A DNA stretch of 64,000 nucleotides, from NCBI RefSeq assembly GCF_018991925.1, contig NW_024756914.1:10851303-10915302 (forward strand), given 5' to 3'. Positions 43,902-55,677 of the stretch are shown here, piece by piece (position 1 is the first letter of the stretch; each line of letters starts with the position of its first letter). The DNA comes from Homarus americanus. Its lineage: Eukaryota > Arthropoda > Malacostraca > Decapoda > Nephropidae. The position numbers and the translations under genes were made by a program. Below the pieces are notes generated by a model. That model ran no database searches and was not told the DNA's origin. It saw only the letters and a list, made by a program, of their open reading frames with translations.

Positions 43902-44489
43902 AAAAGTGTAGACCGCCCCTCTCTGCTGCCATTGTTGGACATCTTCCCTGACCGGACCATCCATCACTGACATCGTCGACAACATCTCACGAGCGTTTTC
44001 GGTTTATCGAGCATTAGCTTCCCCTCCCCACTGGTGGTGTGAGTGACCCACATTACAGCTGGAGAGCAGCCATAGCGCGATATTCCCGACGTGGTTTGAG
44101 CTCTTTTCCTTCTACTGCTTTTTTTTCCATTTTTCGCTCTGGCCTAGGGACCTGCACCCTCCAAGGAGATTGTGAACACGAAAGGGGGTTGGAGCAAGAA
44201 CCCATCCCAGCCGAGTCTTTCCAGGAAAACCGTGATCGTGCTGGTCCACCTAGAAAGAGGGTAGGAATCCTTATCCTTCCCCAGTAGGCACACTTAGATC
44301 ACGTCTATAAGTGAGCAGTCTCACACTAGGAAGTAGGTTTCCCCAACGGGGCTCAGGGAGAGAAGCTCATGAACCACTGTACGACCACCCGGCCATCATT
44401 GCCTGTGGGGAGTGCTGAAATTCCTCTGCTACTTACTCAACCGGAATAGGTAGGCCCTAAAAAAACAAAAAAACAAAAAAACATCGGTT

Positions 44490-45330
44490 ATGGAGTGCGT
44501 ACACCGTACTAACTGCGACCCCCGCCTGAACCGCCAACCTGACGACCCGAGCCACGACAGGCTCCGCACAGAGAAAGCGGACCAGCTACGGGCCTTCCAT
44601 GAAGCCCTGAAAAGCAAGAACACTGCCACCGCCTCCAAGAACTCCACCACCACTGTTATCACCACTGAGGACGACAACTGGAAGAAGGTTGAAAACAAAA
44701 AACGCCCACGTGCTTTTTCGGGAAACGAATGCCGTCAAGCAGCCCAAAAGGCACCCATCACCACCACCAGCTCACCCCAATAACACTGCCAAAATTAAGG
44801 TTCTCGAAAACGGACACGAAAACGACATATGCCGCCATCAGAGATGGAAAAACTAAATCCACTGGCCAAATTCTCAGTGCGGTCCAACCTAAAGGTGGAG
44901 ATGATTATTCACCCCAAAGACAAGGACTCCGCCACCACCCTCGACACTTCCCTGAAAAACACCACCACCGTTGCGTCAACCAAGCTGGAACTCGCCCAGA
45001 AACTGATGAAGTCTGTAGTCCTCCAGTACCCAAAGGAACTACCCCAAGAACCCCTGGAGAACCACCCAAACATCCTAAAAGCCGAGAGATGCTCTCCCCC
45101 GTCCGACAAGGCGGCCACCACAAAACAAGTGCTCATAACGTACTACGGTCCACCCCCCCAGCACCATAGACCTCAAAACCTGGGGGATCTACGAAGTGAG
45201 GCCCTTCGTCCCGGAGCCCCTGCGGTGCTTCAGATGCCAGAAATACGGGCACCATCAGACGAGGTGCACGTGCAGTCTGCCTGCCTCACCAGGTTGAAAA
45301 TGGAGAAAAATTGCTGAAGTGGCCAACTGC
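44490..45330 (+). pseudogene. LINE ORF1 (gag-like, CCHC zinc knuckle), broken
   Basis: Starts MECVHRTNCDPRLNRQPDD and continues as a Thr/Lys-rich segment with NWKKVENKKRPRAF. After frame changes comes KFSVRSNLKVEMIIHPKDKD, then VLITYYGPP, LKTWGIYEVRPFVPEPLRC and the zinc knuckle CFRCQKYGHHQTRC (CX2CX4HX4C) at about 45220-45262. This order is typical of ORF1 of I/Jockey-like elements, which package the element RNA. At least three frame changes make it non-functional. Confidence 0.75.
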
Positions 45331-45599
45331 GGGGGCAAACACCGCCTGGAACCTGGATGCTCCGGAGACGACAAAGGGTCGAGGCAAATCGACCAGCAGC
45401 AAGACCGGCCCCCACCTACTGCACAAGTACCTTCGTGTGGGAACCCAAAGCCAAAACAAAGCCAACCGCCTCAGCTGGTCAACACCAAAGTGCAGCCCAG
45501 TTTCCTGGCCTCACTACGGCCACACCTCAGCCACCAAGCAGCAGACAACGACAACCACGTAAAGAAACAAGCACAAGGCATAGGCCTGGCGAAGTACTG

Positions 45600-47304
45600 A
45601 CAACCTTCGCGGAGGGCCTAGCCGGACTACAAGATCCAACCGACACAGCTCAAACACTCGTGGGGGCGTCCTCGGGCAAGACGCCACAGGAGGCAGCAGT
45701 CCTCCAGTGAAGTCCTTCTCAGCCACCTCAGTGGGACGACACGGTCTACCTGGCGACAGCCGGGATACACTCTCACCGGAAAGTACAAGAGGCCAAAAAT
45801 ACTGAAAGCTCCCAAGAAAGGGTATGGACGTTTCATCTCCCTGAGCAGACCACGGCCCAGGCAAAACCACAGAACAGAAGATCGCAGACCTGATCAGTCA
45901 GATCAGGACCTGAACATTTCTATGGACACCGTCAAATGAAACAGTCAGTGGAAAACATCAGCACCCGCAGACATGCCAGATCTCCAGGGCATCAAAACAA
46001 AACACCTCCTGCAGAAGCGTATTGAGAACAAACGGCATTATGCTGCTTACAGAAACACTTCTACAGAACACTGTTTCAAATTCGGTGGATTTCAGACATA
46101 CAGGAGGCATTTCCGCAGGCGTCAGCAAGGATGAGTCTTGGTCAGGTCAAGCATACCCTCCGCCGAGGTCATGCATGAAATTTCCATATTAGAGAAAACA
46201 TCTCCAGGAACTGGAGCCAAATCCAAATGACCCTCCACAGACAGGAATTAACTGTTCTAGCATCTTAAAGAACGGGGCTCACTGGAGGTGGCTCAATTAT
46301 TACTTCAGCCGCTGACCACGCCACACTCATAGGAGAGTTTCAATGCCATCATCCCTTCTAAGCTCGGTAAGCCCCTAAATGGGAAGACGGCCTACACCTA
46401 CACCACCTTTCCAAGATTTTTACCCAGGGTCTGCCTCCTGAACAGGCCCACCCACATTATTGAGGGAGGAGGCTAGATCAACATTCGTCTCCAGTGCACG
46501 GCCTTCGGCCTCCTGGCCTTCACCCCGCTGGCCAGTGACCGCCACTAACAACTGTGAGGTGAACAAACTCCCCCTCCACCCCCCCGCCAGATGGAGATAC
46601 AAGCTACTAAAAGGCAGACTGGGAACTCTTTAAAAACACCTGGCTAAAGTGGCGCGAAAAAATCACAGCCGGCCGGCACGGCACCCGTGGATGGAGACGC
46701 CCTCCTGTAATTGGTCAGGCCTTTTACTGGCATGAAAGGCTATCCCAAAACAAAACCCACATCAAGACAGTACAGCGATTACTGGTACTACTGCAGGGTG
46801 AAGAACTCAACCACAGAGCTGAACATATTTGAAAGAAACTACAGGAACATCCCACAGAAATATGATCTCCTGCAAGTCATGATTGGAATACCAGAGAGAA
46901 AGGAAAATAGCGTAAAGCTGAAAAAAACCAAGGCGGGTGCTCCGAACTGAACGAGCACACCTCCTTGGCAAAATGTGGAGGCTGATCGAAGGAGGCATCG
47001 AGGAAAACCTTCCTACCATAACCATCCCAACCCAGAAAGAGAAGCCCGAGGGCTTGCAAAACGCTCTCTGACCGACAGCAACAACTCCGAGACAGGCGGA
47101 GACACAACAAACAATCGACAGGATAAGATTCTAGATGATCGAGGCCTGCAACAGTGAAGATGACACCGACAGACCTTGACCAGCAAGAACAAGTCCGCTA
47201 AAAATGAAGCAAGGACACAGTGGGTGCAGGATGTTTGGGTTCCCATGGATGGATGGAAAACTCACAATGTTATCTCTGTACATGCATGTTGTATTAGATG
47301 TAAT
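45600..47304 (+). pseudogene. Decayed interior of the LINE (endonuclease region expected)
   Basis: Between ORF1 and RT remnants one expects the endonuclease. I could not read a clean endonuclease motif; only short plausible pieces occur. Treated as decayed element sequence by position alone. Confidence 0.35.
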
Positions 47305-48450
47305 ATATATAATAATAATATTAACGGTTTATTGAAAGGCTTGGCAGCCAGAAGGCTGAAAATATACAGTTACATATTTGGGGAATGGAGTTTTAATTAC
47401 AAATGTGTACAAATGCTTACAGTGACACAATAAGACACTCTAATATGGGTGGAAAAGCTCAAACTGATTCAGAACCAACATAGTGACAGTGTAAGGCAGT
47501 GTTTACTGGAGTGAATACTGCTGATTTATTACAAGTTATTGTGTTTTACAATGGTTTGGGACCAGGCTGTTCTGCAGCGATCAGTTCGTGCACATATGGG
47601 CTGGATGAAATTTGTGGTGTCAAGACAGCAATTCTCGGACAAGGGATCTCAGGTGGTAGGAGCCGGTGTCAGGGGATAGGTGTGAAGCGTCTTACAGAAT
47701 TGCAAGATGGTTATGAAGTGGTGGTGAGTCGAAGGGGTCCAGTATGTGAGCGCTTCTTGATATGTGGAGTAGGAAAGGAAGAATAATCTTGCATGCCCTC
47801 TTTTTTCTAGGTGTTTGTGTGGCATGGGGAGAAGACCAATTGAGAGGCATAAGTGAGCTTACAGGAAATATGAATGTTGTGTAAACACTGAGAGCTCGTG
47901 TGCAGGGCTCCGAGGACCCAGGTCAGCGGAGGAGAGACAGAAGCTGGAGGATTTGATAGCTTCACTGACATGTGGTTTAGCATTGTTTGTTGTCCTTCTC
48001 AGGCATGAGGAAGCTAGTGAATCTACAGCCTGGAATGTTCGGACCTATAGAGTAATGGAAGGAGGGTGGGACATGTCGGAGAGAGGTTGATGTGCATAAC
48101 CCCATGGTCTTGGTACTGGTTGATGTGGCTTATGGTTGTTGGTGGCCCAGTTTTGGAAAAATTCAGCCGTCAGGGCGGTATGGTTAAGAACAAATTGTTG
48201 TGGCAGTCCCAATGGTGGAATCATCGACATATTTCAGCAGGCGGGGTTTCTCTTGGGCATCATTGATGAGCATAAGGAAGCAGAAGTGGTCCCATCTTGG
48301 TGCCTTGGGGACGCACAGGTGGTGACTGAAAAGGTCAGAATGACCTCGGGCGTACAGCGCGTCAGTCCTGAAATCCGCCATAGGCTATGGAGCTTCGAAG
48401 CCCAGGGTCCAATAACTTTGTTGATGATTATATTGTGGTCGTACGGTGCA
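47305..48450 (-). pseudogene. Minus-strand LINE fragment with a YVDD RT motif
   Basis: On the minus strand 48184-48381 encodes FCFLMLINDAQEKPRLL followed by KYVDDSTIGTAT, the catalytic C motif of an L2/CR1-type reverse transcriptase. Further downstream, decayed C-terminal sequence continues. Near 47310 the reverse complement shows caataaaccgttaatattat, a polyadenylation-like signal with an AT-rich tail. It therefore looks like a 3' end inserted in the opposite orientation inside the plus-strand LINE. Confidence 0.6.
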
Positions 48451-48749
48451 GCTTGGTGCTGACGCAGCGCATTTACAAGCGTTGAGTAGAGAGAAACTGG
48501 TTGGTGAGGGTGCTGGGGAGGACCAGCCTGGCCAGGTCGGTCGCCGTAACCGCCGGCAGGAGCGGGGCCGCCAGGCGGGAGGGAGGAGGAGGTGTTGCTT
48601 GCTGGTTGGTGTGAGTAGAAAAGAGATAGGTACCACGAGGGTCAAGTTACTTTCTATATCCGCAGTAGGCGTAAAAAAACGATGGTAGGCCCCCACTTTG
48701 TTCAGCGTCGCTGGTTGCGGCCTTGACCACGAGGTTACGCCAGTAGATT

Positions 48750-49760
48750 CGCAGAGAGATCGACGGTCAGCGGCAGCGCACTGCGTTTGTGGGGAGGACT
48801 CCTGGCACAAAGTGACAGATAATCTACTCCATAACTTTCCATGCCGGAAAAGCCGGACACGAGCTTTACTACAAGTCATCAATGCTTCGTGGACAGCACA
48901 AAAACTTTCACCGGAATGGAAGGCAGATATCTAGCCATTCCAAAACTGAAACCGAACAAGCCAAACGCCCTTCCTCATGCATAGCGAAACGGGAGAAATG
49001 TCTCAACCGACTCAAAGTGGAAAGTAGGCCACCACCATTTGCTTCGAGAACACCAACAGGCAGCAACATCGCCAGATACTCAGCACAGTGGACTGGAAAA
49101 GCCAACTCTGGTGGTCGGCCTCGACCTGGAAGGCCTTCAGACTAGCAATCCGCCATTACAACGACGCTCGCTGGAAAAGGCATTAAAGAGACTGCTGAGT
49201 GGATCCAGAACCTCACAGAGAAGCAAAATTGCGCTTTCAGAGGGCAGCACAAAGCTACAAGAGTCGCAAACAGGAACTACAGGGAGGCATCTCAGTCCAA
49301 TGCTGTTCGTATACGGTGGAAATCAACATCAAACTTCGCTTTCAGACAAACAGCCAACTCTGCTATGCGACGACTTACAGCTTATAGTAAAGTTAAAACG
49401 AACTAGCCAACGCAACACCTTGGCATATAGAAGAGGTGCAAAACCAGACTCAAAGATAAATCAGCCAAGTCCGAAAGCGATGACATCTGCAAACACGCGA
49501 ACCAGATGTCTACAAAATACTGTGGCGTTGGATACACCCTGATGTATCTTGGAATCTGATTTGAACAGAAACTCACTTTCATGCAACTCAATTATCATTT
49601 GGACGAAGAGCAGACACAATATAATGAGGTCAGCTCACCAACACAGCAAGACCATTTCATGTGTGTTCAAAGCCTACTACGGCCGCCATCAGATCAACAA
49701 TGAATTACAGTGCTCAACTCATTGGACTGAGAAGACCAGATAGCTAAGCTAGAAGTTATC
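48750..49760 (+). pseudogene. LINE reverse transcriptase remnants
   Basis: Readable pieces in shifting frames: KVTDNLLHNFPCRKSRTR and LLQVINASWTAQKLSPEWKA (48810-48930), KREKCLNRLKVES at about 48990, and MYLGI, FEQKLTFMQL near 49540-49590. These are segments of the fingers and thumb of an I/Jockey-type RT. No intact catalytic motif was seen. Confidence 0.6.
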
Positions 49761-50870
49761 TAAACAATGCTCTCAGGACATGCTCAGAACTTATGTGGAC
49801 TGATTTAATTTGCGAAATGGAAACTGAACTACCACCCTGGCAGTGAGTCAAGCAGGTGACAGCCAGTCTCCTCGCCAAAATCTATAAATCAGATAAGCCC
49901 CCAGTTATGACAGTGGTGCCTCCTCACCTCGACTACAGAGGCGAGAGTACCTAGTCCACAGGCAAGCAAGGTCATCCGACACCTACAAGCGGCACGTCAA
50001 GAATGTAAGACACAGGACGTAGTTCCTCTATGGGCCACCGCAATCACAGCCAGTACAAACTCGGCGACAGTAAAAGTAACCTCAGAAGGAGGGCCTCAAA
50101 AATAACTCTGAAGCCTGTACCGAGACACCGGCTGATGCAGCATCATGGCACACAGACGCTCCAGTGGATCCAAACATCCATACATCGGGCGGCCTTCTAC
50201 ACTATAGGTCAGACCCGCCGATGGAACTCCAATGACTGCTCACCTACAAGCGGGCTGGTAACTGATATCGAGGCCCTACAACACGCAGCAAACACCTTTA
50301 TGGAAGTCATCGCAATTCAGGACTTGAAATCGTGCGGCGCTACGCTAGTCAACAAGACGCGTACATCATAACTCAGTCCTCACTTTGGCTGAGAATTCAA
50401 GACAAAAGCCGCCCAGTCGTACACTGGATTCCCCAGTCATGTAAGGTCGGAAACGGCAATGGCAGACAAACGTAAAGCACGCTCCAAATGGCGTACCGTT
50501 AAGTTCCAGCAAGCGTGCAACAGATCAAAAGTCACCTCGAAGACGCTGGCTCCACATCGAAACGCACGCTTTGGGTTTAATCAATGATAATTTTCAGCGG
50601 CTACAAAGGAACCATAACAGCGACAGAAAAACACCAAGACAAACCGGGGCGTATTCATCTCAAACCCATTTCAGATTTCTGAGTTCTTGCAACAGATGAT
50701 CGAAGTGACGTCATGAGACACCTACTGTGGGAGCCAGCAATAACCATGAACCGCCTATGACTGCGAAGTGCACAAAGTCTTGAGGGCTCCACAGCTTTGA
50801 AGCACACTACAACGGCACTCTGGCAAGGCCAAACAAACCACATTCACCACCTGCCGAGGTCATCACATTT
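49730..50870 (+). pseudogene. LINE RNase H and C-terminal remnants
   Basis: Parallel to 34179-35410 in nucleotide sequence: gaagaccagatagctaagct, caagcaggtgacagccagtc, tcctcgccaaaatctataaa, and an RNase H remnant around 50410-50470 (gtcgtacactggattccc). More decayed than the 34 kb copy. Confidence 0.65.
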
Positions 50871-50884
50871 TCACCTTAAAATAC

Positions 50885-51265
50885 GGACTGATTTGTAAGT
50901 TAGTTCAATAGTTTTATCAAGTTTGGGGCCGGCAGGTAGTTCCTTCTTGGCGGTAAATATTCTGTGGCTATTGCTATTTCTCCAAGTGTGGTAATTATTT
51001 TGATTCCCAGGAATTCGTCCTGGAAATCGTCGATGATTTGATGTTTGAGTATGTGTTTTACAGCAATGGCCACGCCATCATTTAGTTCTTCTGTTTTATT
51101 TCTCTGGTAGGTTGTATATCCAAATATTTTTATTTCTTGGAATTTGAATTGTCGTGACTATTTATTAAAATTATGTCCGGATCAATGCTGAGGTATGTGT
51201 TTGCAAGGTTGTTTTTATTTGTTTCCCAGTTGCGGACGTTGTGTTGTATGATGGTAAGTCTTCTG
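50885..51265 (-). pseudogene. ORF2 endonuclease, N-terminal part
   Basis: In shifting frames the minus strand reads HNVRNWETNKNNLANTYLSI with DPDIILINS, then GVAIAVKHILKHQIIDDF, FLGIKIITTLGEIAIATEYL and PPRRNYLPAPNL. This is the start of an apurinic-type endonuclease, with the usual N-R and PDI positions. It ends abruptly at about 50885. Confidence 0.7.
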
Positions 51266-51274
51266 GGTGTGTCG

Positions 51275-52318
51275 TTATTCATTGTGTTTTGGTTTTTTGT
51301 TTCTTGTTTGTTGCGCGGACGGCGATCTCTTGTCCGGGACCAGTCCGTTACGGATTCTTTGGAATTTCCATTGTCCTTCTTTTTTGAAGTTGTGTCTCCT
51401 TATTTTAATTCTTTGGTTTATCAGGTAAGCTTCCACTAGTGCTTCAGAGTATTTGTCGTTAGAGTAGGTCCATTTTAGTTCTTGTTTCGTTATGGCTTGT
51501 ATAATGTCTGGCATAGTTTTGCATTCACTCGGGATAAATATTTTGTCACACCAGTGAAGCTGTAGTTCACAGTCGTCTGCACATTCTAAAGTCAGTAGCG
51601 GTTCCTCGCCCTGGGTATCCATGGTTGCTGTTGAGACTTTTTTCCTTACGGCTCCTGTCTCTCTTTGGATGTTATTTTGAAGGTCCTGCCTCTCTACTGT
51701 ACTTTGGGTGGATGTTTCAATCATTTGTGACTTTGCTTTGTCAGCTTCGTTTGTTTTGTGTACTGTTGCGGCTGGTGTTTGCTCTGCTGCTCCTTTTTCT
51801 TCTGCGTTGACTGTCTCCTGTGGTGCATCTGGGTTGGTTAAGCTGGACGCTTGCAGCACAGATCCAGAAGCTGGGTTGACTGGGAAACTCATTGTTAGGA
51901 GATTGTTTCTTCCATCCATTTTGTTCATTCCTATTTCGAACGTGCAAGAGTTCCCTATGTTCATTATGTGAGAGTATAATAGGCATATGGGCACTTTGTA
52001 GTCTCGTATTTCGCTCAGTACAATTTTGGTGGTATTCTGTGGTTGTGTTGTTTCTTCAACTACTTTCTTTGCAATAGCAGCATATGTTGTATTCTCCTTC
52101 TGTTCTTGTTGTTGTTTTTCCTTTGCTACTTTTTCATTTATTATTTTCTTTTTGTATGGACAGGCCATTGCAAGGGTTCTGTGGGTCTTATATCCTGGTT
52201 CCTTCAGATTTTTACAGTTTATACATGCTTTGGCTTGATTCTTGCAGTCCCGGAAGGTATGACCTTCTTCTGCACATTCAGAGTATATTTTAAGTTCCTT
52301 TTGAGGACAGTCTTCAGG
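51275..52318 (-). CDS. LINE ORF1 (gag-like, zinc knuckles), open
   Basis: About 347 codons without a stop, 5' end missing at the SINE junction, so no true start codon is present. Near the start comes IYSECAEEGHTFRDC, a CCHC knuckle in which the first Cys position is Tyr. It is followed by CINCKNLKEPGYKTHRTLAM then ACPYKKK, the second, irregular knuckle. Next are a basic segment (NEKVAKEKQQQEQKENTTYA), a long Thr/Gln-rich linker, and a C-terminal part with QLHWCDKIFIPSE and KEGQWKFQRIRNGL. ORF1 proteins of this group bind element RNA in cytoplasmic particles. It lies directly upstream of the ORF2 endonuclease start. Confidence 0.8.
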   Translation of the reverse strand, partial: PEDCPQKELKIYSECAEEGHTFRDCKNQAKACINCKNLKEPGYKTHRTLAMACPYKKKIINEKVAKEKQQQEQKENTTYAAIAKKVVEETTQPQNTTKIVLSEIRDYKVPICLLYSHIMNIGNSCTFEIGMNKMDGRNNLLTMSFPVNPASGSVLQASSLTNPDAPQETVNAEEKGAAEQTPAATVHKTNEADKAKSQMIETSTQSTVERQDLQNNIQRETGAVRKKVSTATMDTQGEEPLLTLECADDCELQLHWCDKIFIPSECKTMPDIIQAITKQELKWTYSNDKYSEALVEAYLINQRIKIRRHNFKKEGQWKFQRIRNGLVPDKRSPSAQQTRNKKPKHNE

Positions 52319-52618
52319 CGGAAGTTGTTTGGACACTCTTCCTAGCCCCCTTGGTCCCTGTTCACCTAGCAGTAAAGCAGGTACCTGTTGTAAATCGAAA
52401 GGTTGCGAATTCGTATTCAGGGAAAGTTGTTGGAGCTTCTAAACTTGAACTAACACAATCCGGAGGAGTGGTGACCCGAGGATCACACACCCAACACAGA
52501 CATAAAGAGTTCTCAGGTTCTCAACTGGCTCAGCCATGTTAATATTGTTATTATTATCCACTCTGTATCTGTGTTTTTCTGGCTAAATAAACTGTTTCAA
52601 TTCAATTCAATTCAATTC
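52319..52618 (+). mobile_element. SINE-type 3' region with attca repeats
   Basis: Begins ggaagttgtttggacactct, matching the body of the SINE at 25806-26172 (ctgttcacctagcagtaaag, ttgcgaattcgtattcaggg). It lacks the tRNA head and continues into a different 3' end: ctcaactggctcagccatgt, ctgtgtttttctggctaaat, and a tail of ttcaattcaattcaattcaa. The same 3' end occurs inverted at 62325-62430. The shared tail suggests mobilisation by a LINE with that tail. Confidence 0.75.
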
Positions 52619-52619
52619 A

Positions 52620-54940
52620 ATGTGCTTACTACCTGGGCGATTATTCTATAAACATTTGCATGTATACAAACACATGTTTTCAATGCTCCACTAATAAACA
52701 AACTGACGAAATCCCAAGGCATCTTAATGCTATTCAAAATGTACTAATTTATAAATGTAAAAGCTAATTTAGCATTATGGGGTAGTTTAGGCATGATGCA
52801 GTCATGATAATGCCGAGCTGACGACTGTGTAGATAAATCGATTTCAAAGGCGGTTATGTATTGCGTGTATATTGTTCCCAGTTGACCATTACTAGTTAAT
52901 TCATGTTTTTATGTTTAGATGAAACTGTAAGTAGCTTATATTTCTCGTAATTATAATTTAAACTGATGTAAGATTTTACATGTTAACGTTCGTACCATGC
53001 ATATTAGATGTCATGACCATACAATTGATCGAAGTACTTCTTAATAGTTAATTACCAACTGCAGGTTTACTCATCACAATATCATTACAAGTAGTTGTTG
53101 TTCGCTTAATAAATGGAAAAGTTGAAAGGAGTTGTTTACATGGAACTTTAAACTGGCAGTGGTGAGTTGCGGGACCTGCTGGCTGCTGAGGTGTTTGGTT
53201 TGTGTTGAGGTGTTAGTTTGTGTTGCGTGAACAGCTTAACGTCTGAGTGGTTGGTAGTGTAGCCCCGAGATGGCAGTGTTAGCGTTGTAAGAATGTGATG
53301 GTGTCTGCTCATAAGATCCTCTCGAATATTTGGTGTGAAACTCATGATCAGTGATGAATAATGTGGAAAATGTGTGTCCCAGGAATATGTTAATGTGTTA
53401 GCATCATGTCTCCAACCTAAAAATGAGGAAAAAACCCTGACTCCATTAAAGAACAAGGTGAGTTCCAAGTTCACCCCTTGTAATATCTCAGGTGACTTCA
53501 ATTGGCCTCAGGCAATTTTACTCCCAGAAAGGAAAGATCATTAATTTTGACAGCTTAAGGTCTACTTTTTCCCGGCAAATAGAAATATGAATCCTCTCAA
53601 ATCCCGGAAAAGCCGCCATGGGTCAGGGAAAACAGGTCAAACTGAGGTAGTAGTGTTTGTTAATGAGGGGAGTGAGAGCAGCAGGTGAGATGCTGCAGCC
53701 TCCCACGGGCGGCTGCCACACTCCACCCGCGCTCACTTTAAATGTCTCCCTCACTCCAGCCTCTTCATGCCTTCATTTTCACATTAAAGCCACAATTTAT
53801 TTATGAATTGTGAAGAATAGTTTGATGGGTTTACTTGTACTGTAATCGTTGCGAACTCTAATATTTTTAGGCTTTCTGATGTAGCAGGTAAGCTGCTGTG
53901 TTAAGAGGCCAGCGTAGACAGCCTTTATTTTATCCTGTACATCAGTTTTTCTGTTCAGCTTTCATCTACTCGGACTAACTGTTCATACCTACCGTGAACA
54001 ATGTGTAGTCCTCAGTGTGATGTAGATGCGTAGCCCTTTAATAGCTTTGGACTTGTTGGTCAGTCTCCAGGGAAGTCCATCGACCATTTGTATTAGATGT
54101 CAATGTATAGGAGAGGACATTTAAATTTGGGATTTGTTGGAGCTTAATGATAATTAAAGACAAAAACAACACAATTTCTTCCATGACACTTTTCTCACGT
54201 TTTACCCAGAACTGAGATATTGTCAGTTGAAAATCGAGATAAATTAGAAAAATTCTCATTAGTGGCAAGAACTAGAGTTGTTCTTTTATTGATAATAGTT
54301 CATTAGGTATTAAAGTACTGTATTGCATTTGTTGTCACCAACTGAATCTTGGGAATTTTATCTTTGCAATTAAGAGTTTAGATAATTCTAAGATACTTTA
54401 CTTCAATCGCATTTCTGGCACTAATTACGAATAAGTGAGATATTTAATATTTTATTATGTTTGTTCATACATGGCGGTACATACCCAGATCAAATGACTG
54501 TGGGGCACTCCTGTTAGGTTAAGTTTGGATGGTTAGGTTAAGTTAGAATCAAAACTGTTTTTCTAATGATGTTTTTTGGTGTGTTTTGAACACTTTTTAA
54601 CTTTCATTTTTATAGTAAATCTCTAAGATTCTGAGATGGGAGGGGAAGGGGTGGGGCTTATCTCAGTAACTATTGATTTGCGTCATAAATGAAGGTCAAA
54701 TTCGTTCATAACACATCAAAAAACATTAGCTAAACATAGTTTCAACTTTGATTTCGTATAGTGGCAACAAGTGAAAATTTACCGAATTCTGTATACAGCT
54801 ACACACAGGATCTGCAAAGCAAATATTTCCAGCAGATGCCCTCTGTTGAGCTGCTCCTGGTACTGTACTGCTTGTTCTTGGAGTGCAGGGATTGTCCATC
54901 ATACCTCACCCTCCCTGGCCTCAGTCAGGGAAGTTACCTG
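52620..54940. other. No supported gene
   Basis: AT-rich sequence with short frames only. A minus-strand frame at 53148-53501 has no recognisable domain. Short gttaggttaa-type strings are near 54510-54545. Confidence 0.4.
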
Positions 54941-54946
54941 TAGTGG

Positions 54947-55677
54947 GTCCGACCAATTACCCAAATGTAGCCAAATATAGCCGGAATGAAGTCAAATAAT
55001 GGTCCTAGATGAATAAATCGGACTGCCAATCACTTCTCGACTAGTATTTGGTGTCAGAAAGTCACAAAAAATTGGAAAACTTAATTTAATCTGAGTTAAT
55101 AGATCGCGTGCATGTACCGACGGAGCGAGGAATTACCCAAATGTACCCAAATGTAGTTGCAATGACGTCAAATAATGGTCCTAGATGAATAAATCGGACT
55201 GCCAGTCACTTCTCGACTAGTATTTGGTGTCACGAAGTCACAAAAAATTGGTAAACTTAATTTAATCTGAGTTAATAGATCAAGTGCATGTACCTAACCT
55301 AACCTAATCTAATCTAATGTAATCTAACCTAACCTAACCTAACACAACACAACTCATATTAAATTAAGTTTACCAATTTTTTTTGACTTTATGACACCAA
55401 ATAATAATCGAGAAGTGATTCACAGCCCGAATTACGCTTGTACGACCATCATTTGACTTCATTGCGGCTACATTTGGCTACATTTGGGTAATTCCTCGCT
55501 CCGTTGGTACATGCACGCGATCTATTAACTCAGATAAAAGTAAGTTTTCCAATATTTTGTGACTTTGTGACACCAAATACTAGTCGAGAAGTGATTGGCA
55601 GTCCAATTTATTCATCTAGGACCATTATTTGACTTCATTCCGGCTATATTTGGCTACATTTGGGTAATTAGTCGGAC
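54947..55677. mobile_element. Four-unit foldback element with TTAGG-like centre
   Basis: Left half: two tandem copies of a roughly 165-bp unit (54947-55122 and 55123-55291), each with attacccaaatgtagcc-type start, tcaaataatggtcctagatg, tcacttctcgactagtattt and gagttaatagatc. Centre 55292-55352: taacctaacctaat and variants. Right half: the same two units inverted (about 55360-55515 and 55516-55677). Outer ends gtccgac and gtcggac are reciprocal. No coding capacity. It could form a stem of about 340 bp. Confidence 0.88.
55292..55352. repeat. TTAGG-type (arthropod telomere-like) tract
   Basis: Imperfect run of aacct with aatct variants, at the dyad of the foldback element. Confidence 0.8.

Larger units (their letters stand above)
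43902..50870 (+). mobile_element. I/Jockey-like LINE, long degenerate copy
   Basis: From 43902 a non-unit sequence begins that serves as the 5' region of a plus-strand element. It carries a gag-like ORF1 (44490-45400), heavily decayed middle sequence (45600-47200), reverse transcriptase remnants (48750-49760), and RNase H and C-terminal remnants (49730-50870) that match 34179-35410. A minus-strand LINE fragment interrupts it at about 47305-48450. Right end near 50870, where the minus-strand LINE begins. Boundaries are approximate. Confidence 0.7.
50880..52318 (-). mobile_element. Minus-strand Jockey-like LINE, ORF1 plus start of ORF2
   Basis: Transcribed right to left: ORF1 (52318-51275) followed by the first part of the endonuclease of ORF2 (about 51265-50885), then cut off against the plus-strand LINE. 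Upstream it is cut off at the SINE at 52319. Less decayed than its neighbours, with an open ORF1. Confidence 0.8.

Noticed and set aside
44905..45136. Minus-strand frames over the gag-like ORF1
   Set aside because: The plus strand carries a CCHC zinc knuckle and a typical ORF1 order, so these are shadows.
53148..53501. 117-codon minus-strand frame
   Set aside because: No domain, no splice context and no repeats elsewhere in the window; not enough to call a gene.
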